From contig SDWL01000025.1 in NCBI GenBank assembly GCA_004195315.1, positions 1-13,646 of the forward strand: 13,646 bases of DNA. Direction: 5' to 3'. Of the stretch, positions 7,228 through 13,646 are shown in pieces. How positions within the stretch are numbered: position 1 is the first letter of the stretch; each line of letters begins with the position of its first letter. The notes under the pieces are model-generated. The model was given only the letters and a program-made list of their open reading frames with translations, did not search any database and was not told the origin of the DNA. The stretch is from Lutibacter sp. Lineage in GTDB: Bacteria > Bacteroidota > Bacteroidia > Flavobacteriales > Flavobacteriaceae. The position numbers were made by a program, and so were the translations under genes.

Positions 7228-7235
7228 TATATTTG
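7228..7235 (+). promoter_or_regulatory. Candidate dinB -7 element (TATATTTG) giving a near-leaderless transcript
   Basis: TATATTTG matches TAnnTTTG exactly and ends 8 bases before the dinB ATG, so transcription would start within a few bases of the start codon. The nearest TTG (7200-7202, inside the gdhA terminator stem) is 25 bases upstream, a little further than the usual spacing. The gap between the terminator and dinB is only about 20 bases, so a promoter must sit here unless dinB depends on read-through. Confidence 0.4.
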
Positions 7236-7243
7236 TTAGATAA

Positions 7244-8335
7244 ATGGAAAATAAAAATTCATATCGTAAAATAATTCATATTGATATGGATGCTTTTTTT
7301 GCATCAGTAGAGCAATTGGACAATCCTGATTTAAGAGGTAAACCTGTAGCTGTTGGTGGTGGTGGTGAACGTGGAGTTGTTGCTGCGGCAAGTTATGAAG
7401 CAAGAAAATTCAGGGTTAGATCTGCTATGAGTGGAGTTTTAGCGAAAAAGAATTGCTCACATTTAATATTTGTAAAACCAAGATTTGAACGATATAAAGA
7501 AATCTCTCAAAAAATAAGGAAAATATTTTATGAATATACTGATTTAGTTGAGCCTCTTTCGTTAGATGAAGCATATTTAGACGTAACTGAAAATAAAAAA
7601 GGAAACCCTTCAGCTAGTTTAATTGCTAAAGAAATTAGACAACGAATTTTTGATGAATTACATTTAAATGCCTCTGCTGGAATTTCTAACAGTAAATTTG
7701 TGGCTAAAATAGCTTCAGACATTAATAAACCTAATGGTCAAAAAACAATTCCACCAGAGGATGTGTTAACATTTTTAGAAGAATTACCTATTGAAAAATT
7801 CTTCGGAATTGGAAAAGTAACGGCTTCAAAAATGTATAGTTTAGGCATTTTTAATGGGAAAAATTTAAAAGAGAAATCAGAAGCGTTTTTAATACAGCAT
7901 TTTAAAAAATCTGGAAGCCATTATTATAACATTGTTCGCGGAATTCAACATAGTGAAGTAAAACCAAACCGACTTCGAAAATCGGTTGCAGCTGAACATA
8001 CGTTTGTCAAAAATTTGACTTCAGAAATATATATGCTAGAAAAACTAGAGAAAATTTCAGAAGAATTAGAACAGCGGTTAATTAGATCAAAAGTTTCAGG
8101 TAAAACAATTACCTTAAAAATAAAATACAGCGATTTTAAAACGCAAACTCGCAGTAAAACACTTCCTTATTTTGTAAAAGACAAAGCTATTTTGTTTGAT
8201 ACAGTTAAAGAATTATTATTTCAAGAAAAAGCGCTCAACTCAGTTCGTTTGTTAGGTATTTCGGTTACAAATTTAAATATTCATTCAAAAAAAATAGAAA
8301 AAATAATTGATGTTCAACTAAAATTCGATTTTTAA
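7244..8335 (+). CDS. dinB: DNA polymerase IV (Y-family translesion polymerase)
   Basis: This is an error-prone Y-family polymerase that bypasses damaged template bases. At 363 residues it is of normal DinB length. The palm has IHIDMDAFFASVE with metal ligand D14 and steric-gate-like F19, and EPLSLDEAYLDVT with catalytic D108/E109. Next come the thumb with helix-hairpin-helix residues (PIEKFFGIGKVTASKMYSLGI) and the little-finger domain (about 235-350). The last six residues, QLKFDF, fit a sliding-clamp-binding motif of the QLxLF type placed at the extreme C-terminus, as in other DinB proteins. One oddity is the nearly invariant KFGVRSAM motif, which here reads KFRVRSAM (Gly to Arg at residue 57). 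The gene follows the gdhA terminator and appears to have its own promoter. No LexA-type operator was recognised. It is convergent with the next gene. Confidence 0.96.
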   Translation: MENKNSYRKIIHIDMDAFFASVEQLDNPDLRGKPVAVGGGGERGVVAAASYEARKFRVRSAMSGVLAKKNCSHLIFVKPRFERYKEISQKIRKIFYEYTDLVEPLSLDEAYLDVTENKKGNPSASLIAKEIRQRIFDELHLNASAGISNSKFVAKIASDINKPNGQKTIPPEDVLTFLEELPIEKFFGIGKVTASKMYSLGIFNGKNLKEKSEAFLIQHFKKSGSHYYNIVRGIQHSEVKPNRLRKSVAAEHTFVKNLTSEIYMLEKLEKISEELEQRLIRSKVSGKTITLKIKYSDFKTQTRSKTLPYFVKDKAILFDTVKELLFQEKALNSVRLLGISVTNLNIHSKKIEKIIDVQLKFDF

Positions 8336-8361
8336 ATACGCTTTTAGACTGATTTTATCAT

Positions 8362-8416
8362 ATTGAGCGCAGTAGAAATATCTAATATTCCAGTCTTTAT
8401 TTCAACTCCGCTCAGT
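8362..8416. repeat. Imperfect inverted repeat between convergent genes (flavobacterial 'TTGAGCGCAGT' type)
   Basis: Left arm 8362-8380 (ATTGAGCGCAGTAGAAATA) and right arm 8398-8416 pair at 16 of 19 positions across a 17-base loop. It sits in the 111-base gap between the ends of dinB (+) and the dehydrogenase gene (-), where a bidirectional terminator would be placed. The core GAGCGCAGT/ACTCCGCTC resembles dispersed intergenic palindromes familiar from Flavobacteriaceae genomes. A second repeat of the same style occurs at 11383-11434. Confidence 0.6.
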
Positions 8417-8446
8417 AACCTCGTAAGAATTACAACAAAGATTATT

Positions 8447-9580
8447 TTATGATTCTACCAATGTGTAAATCACATTTCTCTCTTCTAAATAGTTTAAAAT
8501 ATAGTTAAAACAAACTTTATGTTTACCAACTAATTCAGGAGGAAAAACCCCTTTCTCATTAAACAAACCGTCTAAAAATAGATTTGCAGCAGCGGTTGCA
8601 GTGTAGCCAGTAGTTCTTGCCATTGAAGAAGTATTGGTTTTTGGACAATATTCATCGTGTAAATTGTAAACAATGGTTTTATTTTCGCCTTTTTCGTTGG
8701 TTCCTTTAAGTGTAATGCGCATTACTGTTAACTCTTCTTCCGTATCACCTAACTTCCATTCATTAAAAAGAATTTTTGAAGTAAAATCTAAAGGAGAAAC
8801 TTCAACTCCATTTATATTAATTTTTTCTTCGCTAAAAAATCCACTTACTTTTAAAACTTTAATATATTCAATATGATCTGGATAGCGCAATGTTTTTTCT
8901 TTCATATTTTTTATGTGCGGCATTGTAAAAAGGATAGAGCGTAATCCATCAGAGTTAAATGATTCCAATGTCCCAACACCTTCAAAATCCACAAATTCAC
9001 AATCGGACAAGGCTTCTTTTACAATGATATTTCCATTTTCAATATAACGAGCCGGACGGGTATATTCTTCAATAACATCGATGGGGGAAAAGGGTGCTTT
9101 GTAACTAAAAGGCCATTTTTTTACTTTTGGCAAACCACCCACCAAGCACTCAAAATCTGTTAGTTTTAATCGTTCATTATAATACCCTAGAATTATATTT
9201 CCCATTCCTGGAGCGACACCGCAATCTACAATTGCTGTTACATTTTTTTGTTTTGCAAGTGCGTCTAATTCTAAAGAATTTTCAGGAAAAAAGGAAATGT
9301 CAATCACATTTTTTTTAGCTTCAATAATAGATTTCATTGTTTCAAAACCTAAAAAACCCGGAACTGCACAAATTACCAAATCAAACGGCACTATAGTTTG
9401 TTGAAGCTCATTTTTATTGGTTACATCCAGTTGAATTGGAATTAGCTTATCACATTTTCTCACAGCTTTTTCCAATGCTATTTCACTATAATCTGTGATA
9501 GTTACTTTATGTTTTTTTGCCAAATCAATAGCCATAGTGCTACCAACCATACCGGCTCCTAATACAATTATATTGCTCAT
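8447..9580 (-). CDS. Saccharopine dehydrogenase / lysine 6-dehydrogenase-family oxidoreductase
   Basis: This is a 377-residue NAD(P)-dependent oxidoreductase. The Rossmann fold begins at residue 3 (NIIVLGAGMVGS, G8/G10/G13) and an acidic residue, D30, ends the second strand, which favours NAD. CAVPGFLG (71-78) and VIDISFFPE belong to the saccharopine dehydrogenase NADP-binding family, and VDCGVAPGMGN (118-128) opens the catalytic domain. The C-terminal part (about 125-370) has the mixed fold of saccharopine reductase/lysine dehydrogenase, with HDEYCPKTNTSSMARTTGYTATAAANLFL near its end. The length matches single-function lysine 6-dehydrogenase or carboxynorspermidine-type enzymes rather than the bifunctional LKR/SDH fusion. 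It likely acts on a lysine-derived imine or amine in the cytoplasm, but the substrate cannot be read from sequence alone. A candidate promoter lies at 9726-9733, and no operon partner is close. Confidence 0.85.
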   Translation of the reverse strand: MSNIIVLGAGMVGSTMAIDLAKKHKVTITDYSEIALEKAVRKCDKLIPIQLDVTNKNELQQTIVPFDLVICAVPGFLGFETMKSIIEAKKNVIDISFFPENSLELDALAKQKNVTAIVDCGVAPGMGNIILGYYNERLKLTDFECLVGGLPKVKKWPFSYKAPFSPIDVIEEYTRPARYIENGNIIVKEALSDCEFVDFEGVGTLESFNSDGLRSILFTMPHIKNMKEKTLRYPDHIEYIKVLKVSGFFSEEKININGVEVSPLDFTSKILFNEWKLGDTEEELTVMRITLKGTNEKGENKTIVYNLHDEYCPKTNTSSMARTTGYTATAAANLFLDGLFNEKGVFPPELVGKHKVCFNYILNYLEERNVIYTLVES

Positions 9581-9725
9581 AATTTTTTGAATTTAAAATG
9601 AAAGATGAAATGAATTTTGCAAGTTGAGAGTGCTTGCTTTGTGAAAAGTTAAAGCTACCTTATAATCCAGGAATTAAAACCCAGGGCATTTCAGATAGTT
9701 GTTTTGTAATGTTAAAAATCATATT

Positions 9726-9733
9726 CAAACATA
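9726..9733 (-). promoter_or_regulatory. Candidate -7 element (TATGTTTG) upstream of the dehydrogenase gene
   Basis: On the minus strand TATGTTTG matches TAnnTTTG. Transcription would start near 9719 with a leader of about 140 nt before the ATG at 9580. No TTG is found at the expected -33 distance. The 175-base gap 9581-9755 otherwise holds only a 20-codon frame (9660-9722) and no recognisable RNA. Confidence 0.3.
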
Positions 9734-9755
9734 CAATTTATTTGGTTATAAAAGA

Positions 9756-10688
9756 TTATTCTTCATAATATTTTCCTTGCCAAGTATTTTTATCAGTAAG
9801 TTTTTTATCAACTTTAGCTACAATTTCAAAATTTTTAAGATTATTCCATTTGGGGGCAATCAATAAATCCTGAGGTGTTTCGCTAATAAATCGTTCAATA
9901 ATAATATCTGGCCGTAAATTACCAATAAAGTCAGTTATAAAATCAATATAACCTTCGGAAGTAAACAACTCAAAACTCTCTGGATTTCTTTTATATTGAA
10001 CTTCCATTACAGATTTTTTCACAATTTGTAAATGATGTAGTTTTAAAGTATCAATTGGTAATTTAGAAATTTCAGAAGCGTGATTTAATAGTTCATCTTT
10101 AGATTCACCAGGTAATCCAAGAATTAAATGAGCACCTAAATGAAATCCTTTGTTTTTACATTTTTCATAAGTTGCTTTCGTTTCTTCAAACGTATGACAT
10201 CTGTTAACGTTTTCTAAGGTTCTGTTTATAGTACTTTCAACACCAAATTCTAACGAAATGAAGTATTTTTTTGATAAAAAAGATAAATAATCAATAATTT
10301 CTTCAGAAATACAATCGGGCCTGGTACCAATAACTAAACCAATAACCCCTTCAACATTTAGAGCTTCATTATACATTTTTTTAAGCGAATCTAAATCAGA
10401 ATACGTATTGGTATATGCTTGGAAATATGCTAAGTATTGTTGTGCTTTGTATTTTTTACCAAAAAAGGCAATACCGTGCTCTAATTGATCTTTTATACTT
10501 TTAGTAGGTTCGCAATAATCAGGATTAAAAGTATTGTTATTGCAATACGTACAACCACCATAACCTTTTGACCCATCTCTATTTGGACAAGAAAAACCAA
10601 TATCTAGCGATATTTTTTGAACTCTTTCACCAAATGTTGATTTAATAAAAGAAGAATAATCTAAGTATCGTTTTCCTGTAAATTGCAT
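9756..10688 (-). CDS. Radical SAM protein, TIGR01212 family (YhcC/YtqA-like)
   Basis: This 310-residue cytoplasmic iron-sulfur protein has the family's characteristic FSCPNRDGSKGYGGCTYCNN signature (residues 32-51). The cluster cysteines are C34, C46 and C49 (C-x11-C-x2-C), longer than the classic CxxxCxxC of radical SAM enzymes but normal for this family. YLAYFQAYTNTYSDL (64-78), VIGTRPDCIS (118-127), SLEFGVES (145-152), HLILGLPGE (187-195) and KLHHLQIVK (216-224) all match the E. coli YhcC pattern. The C-terminal half follows Elp3-like radical SAM folds, and an RNA or small-molecule modification role is assumed in the family but unproven. The ATG at 10688 is the natural start and agrees with family N-termini. 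It is divergent from the Gre-like gene (64-base gap). I see no clear promoter box or terminator for it. Confidence 0.9.
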   Translation of the reverse strand: MQFTGKRYLDYSSFIKSTFGERVQKISLDIGFSCPNRDGSKGYGGCTYCNNNTFNPDYCEPTKSIKDQLEHGIAFFGKKYKAQQYLAYFQAYTNTYSDLDSLKKMYNEALNVEGVIGLVIGTRPDCISEEIIDYLSFLSKKYFISLEFGVESTINRTLENVNRCHTFEETKATYEKCKNKGFHLGAHLILGLPGESKDELLNHASEISKLPIDTLKLHHLQIVKKSVMEVQYKRNPESFELFTSEGYIDFITDFIGNLRPDIIIERFISETPQDLLIAPKWNNLKNFEIVAKVDKKLTDKNTWQGKYYEE

Positions 10689-10752
10689 CTAAAATTTTTG
10701 TGTTGTAAAATTATTAAAAGAAGTTGGATTGGGTTACATTTACTTACTAAAT

Positions 10753-11208
10753 ATGAAAAACTTTCAAGAAATTAAAAAAAAATTATACGATTCCTGTTTA
10801 CTGTTTTCAGATGAAAAATACAATACAGTTACTACAAGTATTGAATCAAATAAAAAAGCACTGTTTTCTGAAACGAAGAGTTCAGCAGGTGATAAACACG
10901 AAACCGGAAGAGCAATGTTACAATTGGAAATGGAAAAAGCAGGTCAACAATTAGCGTCAATTATTGAAATGCAAAAAGTTTTGAATAAAATAAGAATTCA
11001 TAAAACTTCAAAAATTATATGTTTAGGCAGTTTAATTAAAACTACTAAAGCAAATTACTATTTAGCTATAAGCGCTGGTGAAATAATTATTGAAAACATA
11101 CAATATTATGCAGTTTCAACCAATTCACCAATTGGAAAACAATTGCTAGGTAAAAAAGTTGGAGATAAAATTCCTTTTAATGAAGCTGTTATTTTGTTAG
11201 TTTATTAA
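10753..11208 (+). CDS. GreA/GreB-like transcript-factor-family protein, 151 aa
   Basis: The ATG at 10753 is preferred to an in-frame TTG at 10729, which would add eight poorly fitting residues. Residues about 1-80 look like a helical hairpin or coiled coil. The central segment ETKSSAGDKHETGRAMLQLE (40-59) is strongly conserved in flavobacterial homologues as I recall them. Its G46-D47-x-x-E50 has the same D-x-x-E spacing as the acidic tip of GreA (D41/E44 in E. coli), which coordinates Mg in the RNA polymerase secondary channel. The C-terminal part (about 85-150) ends with SPIGKQLLGKKVGDKI (125-140), the GreA/GreB FKBP-like domain pattern. A role as an RNA-polymerase secondary-channel factor (transcript cleavage or anti-pausing) is therefore inferred. 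Homologues are often labelled '3-oxoacyl-ACP synthase', which nothing here supports. It is a single gene with no operon partner. Confidence 0.78.
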   Translation: MKNFQEIKKKLYDSCLLFSDEKYNTVTTSIESNKKALFSETKSSAGDKHETGRAMLQLEMEKAGQQLASIIEMQKVLNKIRIHKTSKIICLGSLIKTTKANYYLAISAGEIIIENIQYYAVSTNSPIGKQLLGKKVGDKIPFNEAVILLVY

Positions 11209-11227
11209 GGAAAATAAACTAACAAAA
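11192..11227 (+). terminator. Perfect AT-rich hairpin overlapping the Gre-like stop codon
   Basis: TTTTGTTAGTTTATT (11192-11206) and AATAAACTAACAAAA (11213-11227) form a perfect 15-bp stem around an AAGGAA loop that includes most of the TAA stop. The position suggests an end-of-gene structure. However, what follows is A-rich and not a U-tract, so it is not a standard intrinsic terminator. It may instead protect the 3' end of the mRNA. Confidence 0.4.
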
Positions 11228-11335
11228 AATTATAACGACCTAAGCTTGATTACTCACTACATTTATTTTGAAATTAATGTATTTGTGAATCTTCAATTTC
11301 AGGTTCTCAAAATGATTGGTAATCCGCATAATGAG

Positions 11336-11356
11336 ATTCTGAATCAAGTTCAGAAT
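11336..11356. repeat. Small palindrome of the flavobacterial 'ATTCTGAA-TTCAGAAT' type
   Basis: ATTCTGAA (11336-11343), a TCAAG spacer and TTCAGAAT (11349-11356) form a perfect 8-bp inverted repeat with GAG and GAAC flanks. This resembles intergenic repeats common in Flavobacteriaceae. It lies in the 237-base convergent gap 11209-11445, which contains no gene I can recognise and is filled by this element and its neighbours. Confidence 0.5.
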
Positions 11357-11382
11357 GAACTACTTTAAGAATTTTAGAATTT

Positions 11383-11434
11383 TGTCAGTCTGAGCTTGTC
11401 GAAGACAAATAACTTCAACAGGCTCAGTTTGACA
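11383..11434. repeat. Inverted repeat after the prolyl oligopeptidase gene ('CTGAGCTTGTCGAAG' type), probable terminator
   Basis: Left arm 11383-11403 and right arm 11414-11434 match at 17 of 21 positions (two mismatches are G-T wobbles) around a 10-base loop. On the minus strand it begins 12 bases after the oligopeptidase stop codon, where a terminator is expected. The core CTGAGCTTGTCGAA is a repeat motif widespread between genes in Flavobacteriaceae. It is related in style to the repeat at 8362-8416. Confidence 0.6.
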
Positions 11435-11445
11435 TATTTTACAAA

Positions 11446-13590
11446 TTAACTCTTAATTTTCGTTTTACTTGGTAATTCTTTATATCCCATATTGTAAAAA
11501 GTAAAACCAAAAATATCAGCATATTGCTCAATGGTTTTTGAAACCGGTGTTCCTGCGCCATGACCAGCATTAGTTTCAATTCTAATTAACGCTGGGTTGT
11601 TCCCTGTTTGTTTTGATTGTAATTCAGCAGCAAATTTAAAAGAATGTGCAGGTACAACTCTATCATCATGATCTCCTGTAGTAACCATTGTTGCAGGATA
11701 TTCAACCCCTTCTTTTATAGTATGAACTGGAGAATATTCTTTTAAATATTCAAACATTTCTTTTGAATCTTCCGAAGTTCCATAATCGTACGCCCAACCA
11801 GCTCCGGCTGTAAATGTATGATAACGTAACATATCCATTACGCCAACTGCAGGTAAAGCAACTTTCATTAAATCAGGACGTTGTGTCATTGTTGCACCAA
11901 CTAATAAACCGCCGTTTGAACCACCTCTAATTGCTAAATAGTCAGAAGATGTATAATTGTTTTCAATTAAATATTCAGCAGCTGCTATAAAGTCATCAAA
12001 AACATTTTGTTTTTTCATTTTAATACCAGCATCATGCCATGCTTTTCCATACTCACCACCGCCACGTAAATTAGGCACTGCATAAATACCACCTTGCTCC
12101 ATCCAAACAGCATTGGTAATGCTAAAAGATGGTGTTAAGCTAATATTAAATCCACCATAACCATATAAAATAGTTGGGTTTTTACCGTTTAATTCAGTCC
12201 CTTTTTTATAGGAAATAATCATCGGAACTTTTGTTCCGTCTTTTGATGTGTAAAATACTTGTTTAGATTCAAAATCATTAGATTCAAAGTCTATTGCAGG
12301 TTTTTTATACAATTCTGAAGCACCTGACACTGTTTTAAATGAATAAATTGAGCCAGGAGTAATATAGTTTGAGAATGAATAATAGATAATTTCAGCATCA
12401 TTTTTTCCTCCAAAACCACTTGCAGTTCCAACACCAGGAAGTTCAATACCTCTAATTAACGTACCGTTATAATCGTATTGTTTTACTTGAGAAACAGCAT
12501 CAACCATATATTTTGCGAAAATAAACCCATTAGCTTTTGAAGGGGATAATACATTGTTGGTTTCAGGAATAACATCAACCCAGTTTTTTTGGTCAACATT
12601 ATTAATATTTGCTGTAACAATACGTTTGTTTGGGGCATCTAAATTAGTAACTAACAATAATTTTCCATCTTTATGATCTAATACAGAAGTATTATAGTCA
12701 AAACCTAAAATAATTGGTTTTATAGGACTATTTGGATTTGATAAATCTTTAAAATATAATTCATTTCCGTTAGTAGATACAGATGCGCTTATGATTAAGT
12801 ATTTTTCATCTTCTGTAACCCTTCCACCTACATATCTTCTTTTTTCGTTTTCACCAAAAATAATTGCGTCCTCTTTTTGAGAAGTCCCCAATTTGTGGTA
12901 AAATAAGCGATGTTGATCTGTTTTTGCTGAAAGTTCACTTCCTTTTGGTTTTTCATAACTAGAATAAAATATTCCTTCATTACCTTTCCAAGACATTCCA
13001 CTAAATTTCACATCAATAATAGTATCTTCTTTTATTTCTTTAGAAATAGCATCCATTACAATAATTTTCCTCCAGTCAGATCCTCCTTCAGAAATAGCAT
13101 AAGCAACAAGACTACCATCTTTTGAAAAAGATAAGCCACCTAAAGAAGTTGTACCATCTTTAGAAAAAGTGTTTGGGTCTAAAAATACTTCTGGTTTATC
13201 ATTTTCTTTATGTCTATAAATCACATATTGATTTTGTAAGCCGTTATTTTTATAAAAATAGGTATAATCACCTTCTTTAAATGGTGAACCAATTTTTTCG
13301 TAATTCCATAATTTTTCTAAACGATTTTTTAATTCTTCACGATATGGAATATTAGAAAGATAATCGAAAGTAACACTATTTTGGGCACTTACCCACTCAG
13401 CTGTTTCTTCAGACATATCATCTTCTAACCAACGGTAGGAGTCTTTAACTTTTGTCCCAAAATAATCTGTTACAGTATCAACTTGTTTTGTTGTTGGATA
13501 ATTCAATTTCATTTCATTTTTTTCAGATTCAGAATTTTTACAAGAAATAATAAAAATTCCAATCATAGTTATTAATAATAGTTGTTTCAT
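11446..13590 (-). CDS. Prolyl oligopeptidase family serine peptidase (S9A), predicted lipoprotein
   Basis: It cleaves short peptides after proline. It is 714 residues from the ATG at 13590, the usual size for secreted bacterial prolyl oligopeptidases. The N-terminus MKQLLLITMIGIFIISC is a type II signal peptide with lipobox IISC (Cys17), so a membrane-anchored lipoprotein, in periplasm or outer membrane, is predicted. YPTTKQVDTVTDYFGTKVKDSYRWLED is the conserved start of the mature protein. A seven-blade propeller spans roughly 60-430 and the alpha/beta-hydrolase domain 435-705. The triad is Ser558 in RGGSNGG, Asp in GDHDDRVVP (640-648) and His677 in NAGHGAG. GYGGFNIS and VPNLRGGGEYG(KAWH) are further family signatures. 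A frame extending upstream to 13641 would add 17 residues ahead of the signal peptide and overlap the promoter, so it was not used. It probably supports peptide scavenging, as is common in flavobacteria. Confidence 0.95.
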   Translation of the reverse strand: MKQLLLITMIGIFIISCKNSESEKNEMKLNYPTTKQVDTVTDYFGTKVKDSYRWLEDDMSEETAEWVSAQNSVTFDYLSNIPYREELKNRLEKLWNYEKIGSPFKEGDYTYFYKNNGLQNQYVIYRHKENDKPEVFLDPNTFSKDGTTSLGGLSFSKDGSLVAYAISEGGSDWRKIIVMDAISKEIKEDTIIDVKFSGMSWKGNEGIFYSSYEKPKGSELSAKTDQHRLFYHKLGTSQKEDAIIFGENEKRRYVGGRVTEDEKYLIISASVSTNGNELYFKDLSNPNSPIKPIILGFDYNTSVLDHKDGKLLLVTNLDAPNKRIVTANINNVDQKNWVDVIPETNNVLSPSKANGFIFAKYMVDAVSQVKQYDYNGTLIRGIELPGVGTASGFGGKNDAEIIYYSFSNYITPGSIYSFKTVSGASELYKKPAIDFESNDFESKQVFYTSKDGTKVPMIISYKKGTELNGKNPTILYGYGGFNISLTPSFSITNAVWMEQGGIYAVPNLRGGGEYGKAWHDAGIKMKKQNVFDDFIAAAEYLIENNYTSSDYLAIRGGSNGGLLVGATMTQRPDLMKVALPAVGVMDMLRYHTFTAGAGWAYDYGTSEDSKEMFEYLKEYSPVHTIKEGVEYPATMVTTGDHDDRVVPAHSFKFAAELQSKQTGNNPALIRIETNAGHGAGTPVSKTIEQYADIFGFTFYNMGYKELPSKTKIKS

Positions 13591-13613
13591 GGTAGTTGTT
13601 TTATAATACAAAA

Positions 13614-13641
13614 CAAATCTAATTAAAAAAGGCATACTCAA
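13614..13641 (-). promoter_or_regulatory. Flavobacterial promoter of the prolyl oligopeptidase gene (TTG-N17-TAGATTTG)
   Basis: On the minus strand TTG (13641-13639), a 17-base spacer and TAGATTTG (13621-13614) match the Bacteroidota -33/-7 arrangement. The start would fall near 13607, about 17 bases before the ATG at 13590. It is the only site in the window with both boxes in place. The TTG lies within a palindrome, CTCAATTGAG (13637-13646), at the window edge. Confidence 0.55.
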
Positions 13642-13646
13642 TTGAG

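Noticed and set aside
10729..10752. A TTG start for the Gre-like gene adding eight residues
   Set aside because: The ATG at 10753 begins the helical domain naturally. The extension has no support and uses a rarer start.
13591..13641. An N-terminal extension of the prolyl oligopeptidase up to 13641
   Set aside because: It would bury the lipoprotein signal peptide 17 residues inside and overlap a good promoter. The ATG at 13590 fits the family.
1..13646. Search for CRISPR arrays, tRNA/rRNA genes, insertion sequences or prophage genes
   Set aside because: No regularly spaced direct repeats, tRNA-like cloverleaf ends, transposase motifs or phage proteins were seen. All sizeable gaps are under about 300 bases and AT-rich.

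Overview
The window looks like part of a chromosome from a low-GC member of the Flavobacteriaceae (Bacteroidota). The reasons are the strong A+T bias, promoter-like TAnnTTTG elements in place of sigma70 -10 boxes, weak or absent Shine-Dalgarno sequences, a signal peptide ending in ...NAQ, and intergenic inverted repeats of the 'CTGAGCTTGTCGAAG' and 'ATTCTGAA-TTCAGAAT' kinds that are common in this family. The first 19 bases are not genomic: they match the Tn5/Nextera mosaic-end adapter exactly, so the left edge is a contig or read end carrying adapter.

Layout. (1) 20-579 (+): the 3' end of a hybrid sensor histidine kinase (end of the ATPase domain plus a receiver). (2) 599-869 (-): a frameshifted, truncated remnant of an exported lactonase-family beta-propeller gene. 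(3) 885-2349 (-): pheS, followed by a strong intrinsic terminator and then a small family-restricted protein gene whose ATG lies 9 nt beyond the terminator U-tract. (4) 2587-5616 (+): a 1009-residue protein with two receiver-like domains, a PPDK/PEP-synthase-type ATP-binding domain and an unassigned C-terminal domain. It lacks the phosphohistidine and PEP/pyruvate domains of the real enzymes. (5) 5832-7169 (+): gdhA, glutamate dehydrogenase, with a textbook terminator. (6) 7244-8335 (+): dinB, DNA polymerase IV, whose promoter-like element sits directly after that terminator. (7) 8447-9580 (-): a saccharopine/lysine dehydrogenase-family oxidoreductase. (8) 9756-10688 (-): a TIGR01212/YhcC-type radical SAM protein. 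(9) 10753-11208 (+): a small Gre-factor-like protein. (10) 11446-13590 (-): a lipoprotein prolyl oligopeptidase (S9A) with a good flavobacterial promoter at the right edge.

Most of the window is ordinary housekeeping: translation (pheS), nitrogen assimilation (gdhA), lesion bypass (dinB), amino-acid oxidation/reduction and peptide hydrolysis. Genes lie mostly as single units or loose pairs with frequent strand switches, and convergent junctions carry inverted repeats that may act as bidirectional terminators.

The best candidate for undescribed biology is the receiver-receiver-ATP-binding protein at 2587-5616. It keeps the ATP-site residues of a dikinase and a complete set of receiver phosphorylation residues in its second receiver, yet it has none of the parts needed to make PEP. 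The next is the Gre-like protein, which keeps a GreA-type G-D-x-x-E tip. No CRISPR array, tRNA, rRNA, insertion sequence or defence island was seen.
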